Shown here piece after piece: positions 1 to 7,166 of a DNA stretch of 30,243 bases; within the stretch, counting starts at the first letter, position 1; each line of letters starts with the position of its first letter. This DNA comes from Kiritimatiellia bacterium (GTDB taxonomy: Bacteria > Verrucomicrobiota > Kiritimatiellia > RFP12 > UBA3636). The stretch lies in contig JAEDLN010000006.1 of NCBI GenBank assembly GCA_016295275.1, positions 1 to 30,243 on the forward strand. The letters are read 5' to 3'. The notes beneath the pieces were generated by a model, which ran no database searches, was not told where the DNA came from, and saw nothing but the letters and a program-made list of their open reading frames with translations. The translations under genes were made by a program, and so were the position numbers.

Positions 1-740
1 CAGGAACGTTGGCCAAGCTTTGGGGGAGGGCTATCTGGCCGGCCGTCGAAGGGACATCGATGGAGGAGTTGGCAGCACCGGCTTATTTCGAGTATCTGCT
101 CAACTCGTACACCGGAGGTCTTTACAAGACGCTCACGGAACCGATTGACGCCGTAGCCGGGGCAAAGTCCCGCGTCGACAAGGGGCTGCACACATACCCG
201 CTCGTCGGAAGGTTGGTCTTGTCTCCGTACTCCGACCGCCGGATATCCGATCTACACGAGGCGCGTGGTACGCTCCGTAGGAGAGTCGGCTCCGGAGTCG
301 CGACGCTGGAGGAAGTCGGGAAGCTGCGGTACATGGATCGAGCCGCCGACCGGCTATCCGAGAATGCACGCGAACAGCAGACCATTCTAGGCGACGAGTC
401 GACACCGAGAGCGGAGCGCATGGCGAAGTCGGACGAAATCCGCTCAGCCGGGCTGGATCTCGTACAACGGACACTCGACCGATCCGACGAGGAGAACCGG
501 AAGGCCGGCATTCGGGCGACCGTGTACCGGCTGACCGACCCAAATGCGGAGCAGAGCAAAATCGACGCCGCTGTCAAGCTGCTGGCCGACGTGGATCCGA
601 GAGAGCTGCGGACAGCCTTAAAGGAGGAATGTCTCTCTCGAGGGCAGATTGTTATCCGCGTTACGTCGTCGGGCAAACTGACATCCTACGGAACACGTGT
701 AAAACTGCTGAATCAACGTCTCGTCCAAAAGGAAGACTAA
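1..740 (+). CDS. C-terminal part of a large phage-type protein (LPD38-like?)
   Basis: The frame is open from the window edge, so this is the 3' part of a longer gene; the first in-window start-like codon, a TTG at 9, is probably internal. The visible 240 or so residues are mostly charged and helical. An early stretch (EYLLNSYTGGLY, then PLVGRLVLSP) resembles the ends of the very long polyvalent proteins carried by phages and integrative elements, whose LPD38-type domain has similar wording. That family link is from memory and tentative. No catalytic motif is visible. The stop codon overlaps the stop of the convergent integrase gene by a few bases, so both belong to the integrated element. Function unknown; an injected or structural virion protein is possible. 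Confidence 0.6.
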   Translation, partial: GTLAKLWGRAIWPAVEGTSMEELAAPAYFEYLLNSYTGGLYKTLTEPIDAVAGAKSRVDKGLHTYPLVGRLVLSPYSDRRISDLHEARGTLRRRVGSGVATLEEVGKLRYMDRAADRLSENAREQQTILGDESTPRAERMAKSDEIRSAGLDLVQRTLDRSDEENRKAGIRATVYRLTDPNAEQSKIDAAVKLLADVDPRELRTALKEECLSRGQIVIRVTSSGKLTSYGTRVKLLNQRLVQKED

Positions 741-1981
741 CCAAGCCGGAGCATGGGAGGTGTGGCGATCCGGATAAACTCCGACTCAACCGCCTCCCAT
801 GAATACCGGTCCGTGATTCTTGCCGTCCCGGATGTATGACCGAGGACGGCGCGGGCCGCCTCACCGCCGAACCATTTACGGACGCGTGTGCCTGCGGAAT
901 GGCGCAACATATTTGGATACCATGCTTCTGGTTCCTTCATAATCCCCATGTCAACCGCCTGCGAGCATGCCAGTCTGACAGCGTGTGCGTAAGCGGTTGT
1001 TTCCCATTTCTCACCAGGACGACGTTGCGCGCCAGGAACAGATCTGTCGACTTGACTTGGTTGCACTTTAGACGTGCGAGCTGCCCGCATCGAGACATAT
1101 CGTTCTGCCATTGCTCTCTTTGGAGAAAAAATATATCGATCTTTTGTTCCCTTATATTTCCTCAGTATCCTCTGCGCTATTGGTCCTATCACAACAACTC
1201 TAGGCAGCCCCCTATACTCATTTTTATGTGATTCCGGACGATATATCCAAACGTCTGCGCCCGTGACAATGTCCTCCCATCTCATGCTGGCGACCTCGCC
1301 AGGCCGCATACCCGTCAACTCCTGAACGCGTATCATGTCGGCCAAATTTTGCGGAAGTATTGAGCATACGGCCTTAACTGCATTCCTAGGCGCTGCATGG
1401 ACTGGCTCTGTCTCCTTTGCCTCCGATCGAAACGGCTTTAGCGTAGTTAGCTGCGAGAGCTCTGCCTTGACGGTTGCAGAAACAAGCCCTTCATCGAGAG
1501 CCCACGCCATCATCCTCTTCCAAAATCCGACGATTTTGTTGACTGACGTTCTAGAGTATCCGTACGCAACGAGCTCTTTGCGAACTGCAACAAGGTCGGA
1601 ATGGGAAATGGAATCGATCGGCTTTGCCCCAAGGTATCGCCGGTACGGCATCAGCCCCCATTCGACGTTCGAGGCTTCCCCAGTCTCTTCTCCGTCTCGC
1701 CCACGGTAGTATATGTGGGCCGCTACACAAAACGCTGTGCAGAGACCATCGACCGTAAGAATGCTTGGCATGTTGTCGAGCGCCGAATCCATCGACATCT
1801 TGCGCCACATCGCCCAAGCCGCGCTGACTGCCTCTCCTTTTGGCCGATTCCCTGGCAATGGTTGACCTGTTCCAGGTTTTACGACCTTAAAGTTCTTGCG
1901 TCCTTTTTCGCCAGGAATTGTTACGCGCCAATTCCACCAGCCTCCGTTAATCCACAATGATCCGGGTAGTTTCTCTTTCAT
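737..1981 (-). CDS. Tyrosine recombinase / integrase
   Basis: A 414-residue site-specific recombinase that would integrate and excise the element at the adjacent tRNA-Arg. The N-terminal third (about 1-110) is basic and Trp-rich and should bind arm sites. Residues about 115-185 form the SAM-like core-binding domain. The catalytic domain (about 205-400) shows Arg226 (TGMRPGE), Lys253, Arg360-His361 (MLRHSAGT), His382 (GHTS) and the nucleophile Tyr393 (TDRYSW). The usual His of the HxxR box is Asn357, a substitution I believe occurs in some integrases of this type. The ATG at 1979-1981 has a GAGGA ribosome site 4 bases upstream. The gene points away from the tRNA, and its upstream region holds two inverted repeats that may be arm or regulatory sites. 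Length and residues are complete, so it could be active. Confidence 0.93.
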   Translation of the reverse strand: MKEKLPGSLWINGGWWNWRVTIPGEKGRKNFKVVKPGTGQPLPGNRPKGEAVSAAWAMWRKMSMDSALDNMPSILTVDGLCTAFCVAAHIYYRGRDGEETGEASNVEWGLMPYRRYLGAKPIDSISHSDLVAVRKELVAYGYSRTSVNKIVGFWKRMMAWALDEGLVSATVKAELSQLTTLKPFRSEAKETEPVHAAPRNAVKAVCSILPQNLADMIRVQELTGMRPGEVASMRWEDIVTGADVWIYRPESHKNEYRGLPRVVVIGPIAQRILRKYKGTKDRYIFSPKRAMAERYVSMRAARTSKVQPSQVDRSVPGAQRRPGEKWETTAYAHAVRLACSQAVDMGIMKEPEAWYPNMLRHSAGTRVRKWFGGEAARAVLGHTSGTARITDRYSWEAVESEFIRIATPPMLRLG

Positions 1982-1993
1982 GAAGTCCTCGTC

Positions 1994-2017
1994 TTTTGGT
2001 CGAATGATATACCAAAA
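1994..2017. promoter_or_regulatory. Inverted repeat TTTTGGT-N10-ACCAAAA before integrase
   Basis: The arms at 1994-2000 and 2011-2017 are perfectly complementary (7 bp) around a 10-base spacer, directly upstream of the integrase start on the minus strand. The spacing suits a dimeric repressor or recombination directionality factor. This is sequence symmetry only; no binding protein is identified. Confidence 0.5.
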
Positions 2018-2024
2018 AACGCCT

Positions 2025-2057
2025 TATGACAACGATTTTGTCATAAAAATTGTCATA
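2025..2057. repeat. Three copies of TTGTCATA (two inverted, one direct)
   Basis: TATGACAA at 2025-2032 pairs perfectly with TTGTCATA at 2038-2045, and a third identical octamer sits at 2050-2057, 12 bases from the second. The cluster lies between the integrase gene and the tRNA attachment end. Repeated octamers here are typical of integrase arm-type sites or an excisionase/repressor operator; which one is unknown. Confidence 0.55.
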
Positions 2058-2124
2058 AACTAGACCAATCTTCACCTCTTACGGGCAGAATTCTCGAAAA
2101 ACCCTTTATTTATGCGGCTTTTTA

Positions 2125-2150
2125 TGGTACCCCAGACAGGGTTCGAACCT
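2125..2150. other. Probable attachment-site core at the tRNA 3' end
   Basis: Integrases of this class usually recombine within the T arm and acceptor end of the target tRNA. The tRNA-element junction therefore probably falls in this 3' segment, which keeps a functional tRNA. The exact core cannot be fixed because the second direct repeat is outside the window. Confidence 0.5.
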
Positions 2151-2201
2151 GCGACCCGCTGCTTAGAAGGCAGCTGCTCTGTCCAACTGAGCTACTGGGG
2201 T
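2125..2201 (-). tRNA. tRNA-Arg (anticodon TCT)
   Basis: Read on the minus strand this is a full cloverleaf. The acceptor stem ACCCCAG pairs with CTGGGGT, the D arm contains AGCTCAGTTGG, and the anticodon stem GCTGC/GCAGC encloses loop CTTCTAA, giving anticodon TCT (arginine). The T arm contains GGTTCGAACC, and CCA is encoded after discriminator A. The gene is 77 nt and looks intact. Its 3' end faces the integrase, so it served as the attachment site and was restored by the element. Confidence 0.97.
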
Positions 2202-2259
2202 AAACGGCTAGCAATTGTAGCGATTGAAAGGGAAAAGGGCAACGAAAAGCCGAAAAGAA

Positions 2260-3141
2260 TCAAAATGCGATAAAGAAGCGGACCGGATCGGGGGCGTCGC
2301 GGCGGATTCGTTCCAGTTCGTTAGTATCGGCGGCAACGGCCGTTCCATACAGGAAAACGTGGGTCAGCGCGGGCATTTTTCCAAATGCTTCCGGGAGTTT
2401 TGCGAGTCGTTTATTGCCGTCCAAATCGATACGGGTCAAGTTTGGTAATTTGGTGCAGAGTTCTTCCGGGAGGCTGTCGAGATCGTTGTCTCCGAGATCC
2501 AGCTGTTCAAGGGATGTCATTTCAAGAATGGCTTCGGGGAGCTTGGTCAGGTTGTTACCGCGAAGGTAGAGACGGCGGATATCCTTCCAATTGGCGGTGG
2601 ACGCGGGGAGTGAGGTAAGTTTGTTCTCGTTGAGGCGCACCCAACGGAGCGTGGAGAATTGTCCGATGGAGTCGGGGAGCGATTCAAGCGCATTGCGGTC
2701 CAAGTTGAGATAGCGCAGTGCGGGGAGGGGCGGCAGATTGTCCGGAAGGGATTTGTAGCCGATGCCGGACAAATAGAGATGTTGGAGTTTGGGGAGGGCG
2801 GAAAGGGAATCCGGGAGAGAAATGATTCCGGTGTAGGAGAGATCGAGCTCGGTCAGCGCGGAGGCCGTAGCGACGGCGGGCGGAAGCGTTGCAAGTCGAC
2901 TTTGGTTTCGCAGGGACAGTCGGCGCAGTGCGGGGAAGTCTGCCAGGGATTCCGGGAAGACCGGCAAAGAATTCGTCTTCATTCCGTCCGGTATGCTCAG
3001 ATTCAAGAACGTTACGACTTGCTTGTTGGGGGTATCGAGCGAAGTGGCAACAATCTCCTGTCTGGCGGGTTTGTGTTCGAAGCAACCTGTCAGCAAAAGG
3101 GCAAGAGAGAGGAAAATGGAAGAGACCGAAAAGAATCGCAT
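2260..3141 (-). CDS. Leucine-rich-repeat lipoprotein
   Basis: A 293-residue surface or periplasmic lipoprotein. The start at 3141 gives a clear lipoprotein signal peptide ending LLLTGC, with lipid-carrying Cys20; the reading frame stays open upstream but would bury this signal. From about residue 60 to the end there are roughly eight 23-residue repeats of the LPxxL type (for example ALTELDLSYTGIISLPDSL), which form a curved binding surface. There is no enzymatic domain, so a protein- or glycan-binding role is likely but the ligand is unknown. It is alone on the minus strand between the tRNA and a GC-rich repeat, with its own promoter at 3185-3213. No Shine-Dalgarno sequence is visible. Confidence 0.88.
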   Translation of the reverse strand: MRFFSVSSIFLSLALLLTGCFEHKPARQEIVATSLDTPNKQVVTFLNLSIPDGMKTNSLPVFPESLADFPALRRLSLRNQSRLATLPPAVATASALTELDLSYTGIISLPDSLSALPKLQHLYLSGIGYKSLPDNLPPLPALRYLNLDRNALESLPDSIGQFSTLRWVRLNENKLTSLPASTANWKDIRRLYLRGNNLTKLPEAILEMTSLEQLDLGDNDLDSLPEELCTKLPNLTRIDLDGNKRLAKLPEAFGKMPALTHVFLYGTAVAADTNELERIRRDAPDPVRFFIAF

Positions 3142-3184
3142 GGTATAATCAGAAAAGCCAGCACTGTCGCGTGTGCTTCTGTCA

Positions 3185-3213
3185 ATTATACGGGAAGCAC
3201 CGTTTTTGGGCAA
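3185..3213 (-). promoter_or_regulatory. Sigma70-type promoter for the LRR lipoprotein
   Basis: On the minus strand TTGCCC (3208-3213), 17 bases, then a perfect TATAAT (3185-3190). This would start transcription near 3178, about 37 bases before the ATG. Confidence 0.65.
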
Positions 3214-3231
3214 CTGTGGAGTTGTGGCGCT

Positions 3232-3358
3232 CCGGGGGAGGACGGCCACGAGATCGGGAGTCCCGACAGGCAGAGGCACGCCGTCCGAGGGCGGGATGTC
3301 CCGCGGGCGGCGGTGGGGGATGACAAGCCACGCGCCGCACCAAGGCGGGAGCGCGGGG
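3232..3358. repeat. GC-rich intergenic hairpin repeat, copy A
   Basis: This non-coding block is full of dyads: GGACGGC (3240-3246) with GCCGTCC (3280-3286) enclosing TCGGGA-G-TCCCGA (3254-3266), then GCGGGA-TG-TCCCGC (3291-3304). Its last part, 3318-3347, matches 30062-30091 at 27 of 30 positions, so it belongs to a dispersed family. It separates the LRR gene from the end of the glycosidase gene. Confidence 0.7.
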
Positions 3359-3360
3359 AA

Positions 3361-6300
3361 TTAGCGGATAAAGAGAGGACCGTATTTTTGGGGGGACTTT
3401 TCGGTTGCAATGCCGTCGAAGAGGCGGATGCCGTGTCGTTGAACGTTGCGAGAGGGGTCGATATCGTTTACGAGTAGCGAAAAGCCGAGGACGGGAGAGG
3501 GTGGCGGAGAGCTCAAGCCGACCTCTTTCCATGGGATTTTAATGGTATACGAAGAACGATTGTCAATACGGGAAAAAGAGCAGGAGATATCGGGACGCAC
3601 CGAATTTGCAGGGAGTCCGGGGGTTCGGGAGCTATGCAGAAAAACGGCGGCATGGGTGCCATCGGCTGCGGCGGTCCATTCGAAGACGCGGTGTCCGCCG
3701 AGAGAATCGCTTGCACCATCACCGGCGAAACCGGCTTCCCAGGCCTTTCCGTAATCCAGATCGATGGCGAATTGGATTGAGTCGCTCGCCCACGCCCGCT
3801 GCGGTTCTTTCGGGAGGGCGGTCTGGACATGTTCCTCATCGAGGACATCGATTGACAGGATCAGTGCTTCGGGGGTGGTGAAGGCGGCGAAAAAGCCACG
3901 CAGGTCGGTCGTCGCCCTTGTTGGAATTTCCGTTGGAACGGGGGCGTCGGTAGGGTTTTCAAGCGTTCCCAAGGGGAGCCAATCGGTGAATTCCGCCTTT
4001 GGCGCGCGCATGGCTTCAGAGGTTTCGCGTTCATTCAGTTGAAGAGCCGAAACCGGAGTCCAATCGATGGTTTCTTCGATTTGTCCATGTTTTGAACGGA
4101 GAGAAACCGTATCTTGCCGACGCCGAGCCGGAACGGCATTTCGGATTGGAAAGGCAACGGATCTGAGACCGTTTGGCGGAAGGATGAAAGAAACGACTCG
4201 ATTGCCAAAAGCAAGTTCGGCCGGCGTTTCTCCTTCGGAGATGTTTGATTTCACAAGAACGCGCAACCGGGGTGTTTGGGAGCCGCTCGGCCAATCTGGA
4301 GTCACGCGCAGGATTTGAAGCGGCTGCAAGAAGGAAACGGGAATCAGACAATCGTTTCCAGAAGCATCGGAATGGAGTGCAAGGTAGTTTCCGGGTTTGG
4401 GCGCCTTAACCGAATTCGGGAGGGCGATGAGATGGAGCGGGCTGCCATTGTAGCGGGTAGAGCGGAGGGAAGCAACGTCCGTGAACGAATGCAAGGGAGC
4501 CAGAATCGGGCCGTTGGCGGATGCGGGGAGTGTGACCAGAATAGGAGAGGGAGAAATGTGCAGGCATTTGGAAACGGGGAGGGGGGCTCCGTCGCGATTT
4601 CGGACGGAAAGAGGGGTGGAGGGGAGTTGGATCGATTGTGTTCCGCACTTGTTCCAGCAGACGAGAAGGAGGCGATTATCTTGATCGGTTCCGATAGCGG
4701 CGTATGTCTCAGGTGCAATTTCAAAGAAGCCGAATGGCTTTGCGGCCGCCAGGAATTTGGCAATAGCGGAGAAGGCCGTAAGGGCCGGTGTCGGAGCGCC
4801 GTCTTGCGTCAAGAGGGAGAAACCCGCTTCTCCGCGGTTATCCGTTTTAAATTGGAGAGCAAAGTAAACGAGCCCGTCGATTTTTTCGGCCCAAGCGATG
4901 GCGAGAGAGCGGGTGACATACGAGGCCTGATCGTCAGGCGGGACGGACGGCTGCCAAGTGCCGTCGGCACGCGTCCATCCGAATTCAGTCAAGAAGACCG
5001 GCAGATGTGCATAGCCCTTGGCTTCGAGCCATTTTCGAAGGGCGATCAGGTTTTCGCGAAATTCCGCTTCCGGCGGCGTTCCGCCGACATAGGCGTGCAG
5101 ATCGACAAAGTCGAGCAGTTCCAAGAGTCCGGCGGATGCGAGCGATTCGAGATCGCCGATTCGGACGGAGTAGAGTCCCGGACCTCCGATCAGGAAGTCG
5201 GGATTGACGGAATGTACACCGCTACGGATTGCGCGGAAGCAATCGACAAGTTCGGCGTGGGAGCCGCGCCAGTGAGCGAGTGGTTCGTTGTAGAGAGACA
5301 GATGCCGTGGCAAGAGGCGCCCGGATTTTGCCTGCAGGGAAACGAAGGCTGCGGCGGCATTTGCGACGCAAGTCCAGTTGGTAGCGGGCATGAAAGACGG
5401 AGCCTTCATTCCCTCGCCTTTTGGACCGAGCGTCCAAGCGGGGAGGCCGAATGAGAAAACACCGACAGAGTCGACGCCGGGAATGGTTTCGAGATAGGGC
5501 TGTTTGGGGCGCGGAAGGGTCGGATCGGCTTCGGCGGCTGTAACATTTCGAAGCGAAACCATTCGGCGATTCCAGTGTGCGCCGACGGCGGGCAAGAGTT
5601 CGATCGGGCCATGGACATTCCAAAGGCCGAAGATGGAGCGGCGCAGGGTTTCAGCGGGCAGGGGAGGTCCCAAGAGGGCAAAATCGTATTGATTGGTGGC
5701 AATGGTTCCCTTTGCTTCCGGCACGAGAATTGAGAGGCGGTGGAAGCCGCGTCCGGAAATGGCGATTGAATCCGGAAGCGGATTCCACGTTTGGATGACA
5801 GGACCGTCTTGGTCGTCATTTTGGAGAAAGGCCGTAGTTTTAACCGGTCGAGCGGACGGGGTTCCGAGCGTAAGCGTCACCTCGTCCGCTTCGATAAAAA
5901 AAGCGGTTTTTGCCTCGTTTTGGAATATCGGTTTTGGGGATAACTTCAAAATGCCGAAAAGATCGGCAACGGGGAGCAACTCAAGGGCATCGACACGAAC
6001 CGCGCTTTTGGTTGTTTTGATTTCTAGAGCGAACCGGTGTTCGCCGGCGGGCAGTTCGATGCTGCCGAGCGTCACCCATTGCCAATCGCCGTTACGGGCA
6101 TCGGCGGAGACATGGAGCGGGGTATTCCCGTCCAACCGAAACGAGAGATCGTACCGTCCCTTGTCCGAGATTTTGACGCGGACACGGACATCATAGAGAG
6201 TCTGATCCGAAGCGGCTTCTTTGGCTTGCACGTATGTCCATTCGAAGCGATGTGTACCATGGGAAGCGTCGTTTCCGCGGGTAGCGAACCGATTTCCGTC

Positions 6301-6519
6301 CGGAAACTCCGGTTCGGCCCAGTAGCGATCATCCGGAAAGCGGTTCCGGACAAAAGCCGCGACATGGCCGTGTGAGTCGTCGGATGTCTTTTCGGCCTCG
6401 AAACGGAGCGAGCCGAACGATGTCTGAGGGATGGGAAAGTTTCCGGCATCAACGGATTGTGCCAAAAGAAGGAACAGGAAGAATCGAAGGCATGTAGAGG
6501 TCTGCATGGAAGGTTTCAT
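3361..6519 (-). CDS. Secreted clan GH-A glycoside hydrolase with terminal binding domains
   Basis: About 1052 residues. The start at 6519 gives MKPSMQTSTCLRFFLFLLLAQ, a signal peptide; 6507 is an equally good alternative, and the frame is open further upstream without a signal. Residues about 25-180 look like a CBM6/35-type beta-sandwich (RFEAEKTSDDSHGH, then LPAGEHRFALEI). A TIM-barrel segment follows with acid/base Glu412 (LSLYNEP) and nucleophile Glu512 (VFLTEFGW), 100 residues apart as in clan GH-A (GH5/GH39/GH53-like). The last 170 or so residues resemble a family 9 carbohydrate-binding domain (DSIQFAIDLDYG, YTIKIPWKEVGL). It is probably exported and acts on a plant or algal polysaccharide; the exact GH family and substrate are not clear. 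No close partner gene; it is divergent from the esterase at 7167. Confidence 0.85.
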   Translation of the reverse strand: MKPSMQTSTCLRFFLFLLLAQSVDAGNFPIPQTSFGSLRFEAEKTSDDSHGHVAAFVRNRFPDDRYWAEPEFPDGNRFATRGNDASHGTHRFEWTYVQAKEAASDQTLYDVRVRVKISDKGRYDLSFRLDGNTPLHVSADARNGDWQWVTLGSIELPAGEHRFALEIKTTKSAVRVDALELLPVADLFGILKLSPKPIFQNEAKTAFFIEADEVTLTLGTPSARPVKTTAFLQNDDQDGPVIQTWNPLPDSIAISGRGFHRLSILVPEAKGTIATNQYDFALLGPPLPAETLRRSIFGLWNVHGPIELLPAVGAHWNRRMVSLRNVTAAEADPTLPRPKQPYLETIPGVDSVGVFSFGLPAWTLGPKGEGMKAPSFMPATNWTCVANAAAAFVSLQAKSGRLLPRHLSLYNEPLAHWRGSHAELVDCFRAIRSGVHSVNPDFLIGGPGLYSVRIGDLESLASAGLLELLDFVDLHAYVGGTPPEAEFRENLIALRKWLEAKGYAHLPVFLTEFGWTRADGTWQPSVPPDDQASYVTRSLAIAWAEKIDGLVYFALQFKTDNRGEAGFSLLTQDGAPTPALTAFSAIAKFLAAAKPFGFFEIAPETYAAIGTDQDNRLLLVCWNKCGTQSIQLPSTPLSVRNRDGAPLPVSKCLHISPSPILVTLPASANGPILAPLHSFTDVASLRSTRYNGSPLHLIALPNSVKAPKPGNYLALHSDASGNDCLIPVSFLQPLQILRVTPDWPSGSQTPRLRVLVKSNISEGETPAELAFGNRVVSFILPPNGLRSVAFPIRNAVPARRRQDTVSLRSKHGQIEETIDWTPVSALQLNERETSEAMRAPKAEFTDWLPLGTLENPTDAPVPTEIPTRATTDLRGFFAAFTTPEALILSIDVLDEEHVQTALPKEPQRAWASDSIQFAIDLDYGKAWEAGFAGDGASDSLGGHRVFEWTAAADGTHAAVFLHSSRTPGLPANSVRPDISCSFSRIDNRSSYTIKIPWKEVGLSSPPPSPVLGFSLLVNDIDPSRNVQRHGIRLFDGIATEKSPQKYGPLFIR

Positions 6520-6980
6520 TCCGTAGAAAGTCATGAAGGAATCCCGTGCTGGGATGGTGGAGTCGATAAACGGATTGCGATTCAATACGAGGCAATTCCA
6601 CGATATTCGGATCGTATGTTTCTTCGTAAACGTCGTAAACGGTTGTTCCGGTGGCAAATGGTAACATGTTTTTTCCGTATGACGCATTCCGTGGAAGGCG
6701 TTTCGCTGTCGAGCATGCTGATACTCCTGAATGTGCCGATTCCGACGAGCGAATTTGGGACACCTTTCCGGTATGGGGAAAAGGAATGGCTCAAACGAGT
6801 GCAACAAGCAGCATTCGACGTACGTGAGAACGCAATTTGAACCATTGTCGTGTCTTGCGCAATGTTGCGTCAAGCTAGCAACAAGCCTAGGCGAATACGA
6901 TTAGATTCAGTCTTTCAGCATACCAAAAGCATTTGCAAAAAACAAACGCGGAAATCGAATGGAGCTGCTAGAATACGCCT

Positions 6981-7036
6981 CGTAGTTTGCAAAAGTAAAC
7001 GCACCGAATCCGATGCGTTTACTTTCGCAAACTACG
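6981..7036. repeat. Near-perfect 23-bp inverted repeat
   Basis: The left arm 6981-7003 and right arm 7014-7036 are complementary at 22 of 23 positions (single A/C mismatch, 6991 against 7026) around a 10-base loop. Each arm includes GTTTGC and GTAAACGCA-type sequence. No T-run follows either arm, so it is not a standard terminator. It ends 36 bases upstream of the -35 box of the esterase promoter. A TAGAAT hexamer at 6969-6974 precedes it, but without a matching -35. It could be an operator, a structured RNA or a mobile-element remnant. Confidence 0.85.
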
Positions 7037-7072
7037 ATTGTACATATCTTGGGAAAACTATGACTTATTGTA

Positions 7073-7101
7073 TTGATGGCGAACCGGTGTTTGTCTATTA
7101 T
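7073..7101 (+). promoter_or_regulatory. Sigma70-type promoter for the esterase gene
   Basis: TTGATG (7073-7078), 17-base spacer, TATTAT (7096-7101). Predicted start near 7108, leaving about a 59-base leader that ends in a strong GGGAGG ribosome site at 7154-7159. Confidence 0.65.
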
Positions 7102-7166
7102 TCGTCAAATCCGTAATATGTAGCACCCGCACGTGTATTTGGGGGATGCAACAGGGAGGGTAATCA

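Larger units (their letters stand above)
1..2125. mobile_element. End of an integrated (prophage-like) element at tRNA-Arg
   Basis: A phage-like protein gene converges on a tyrosine integrase, and the integrase start lies about 145 bases from the 3' end of a complete tRNA-Arg gene. This is the classic arrangement of an element integrated into a tRNA 3' end. The boundary is placed at the encoded CCA end of the tRNA. The other end and the second attachment repeat lie outside the window to the left, so size and cargo are unknown. Whether it is a phage, a satellite or a genomic island cannot be decided here. Confidence 0.75.
6520..7166. other. Gene-poor divergent intergenic region
   Basis: About 650 bases lie between two divergently transcribed secreted-enzyme genes. 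No ORF here has recognisable content. The region holds a near-perfect 23-bp inverted repeat (6981-7036) and a good plus-strand promoter (7073-7101). The part from about 6860 to 7166 is noticeably more AT-rich than the flanking genes. No convincing promoter was found for the minus-strand glycosidase. Confidence 0.6.

Noticed and set aside
4276..5454. 392-codon plus-strand frame inside the GH-A glycosidase gene
   Set aside because: It is antisense to a gene with a signal peptide and both catalytic glutamates. Its own product is low-complexity Arg/Gly/Glu-rich with no domain.
6520..6873. N-terminal extension of the glycosidase reading frame up to 6873
   Set aside because: The extra 118 residues would precede and bury a good signal peptide starting at 6519 or 6507.
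6981..7036. Integron attC site
   Set aside because: The arms lack the paired RYYYAAC/GTTRRRY core sites, and there is no integron integrase or cassette nearby.
6850..7116. 88-codon plus-strand ORF across the inverted repeat
   Set aside because: Much of it is encoded by the two arms of the hairpin. It has no ribosome site and no recognisable content.
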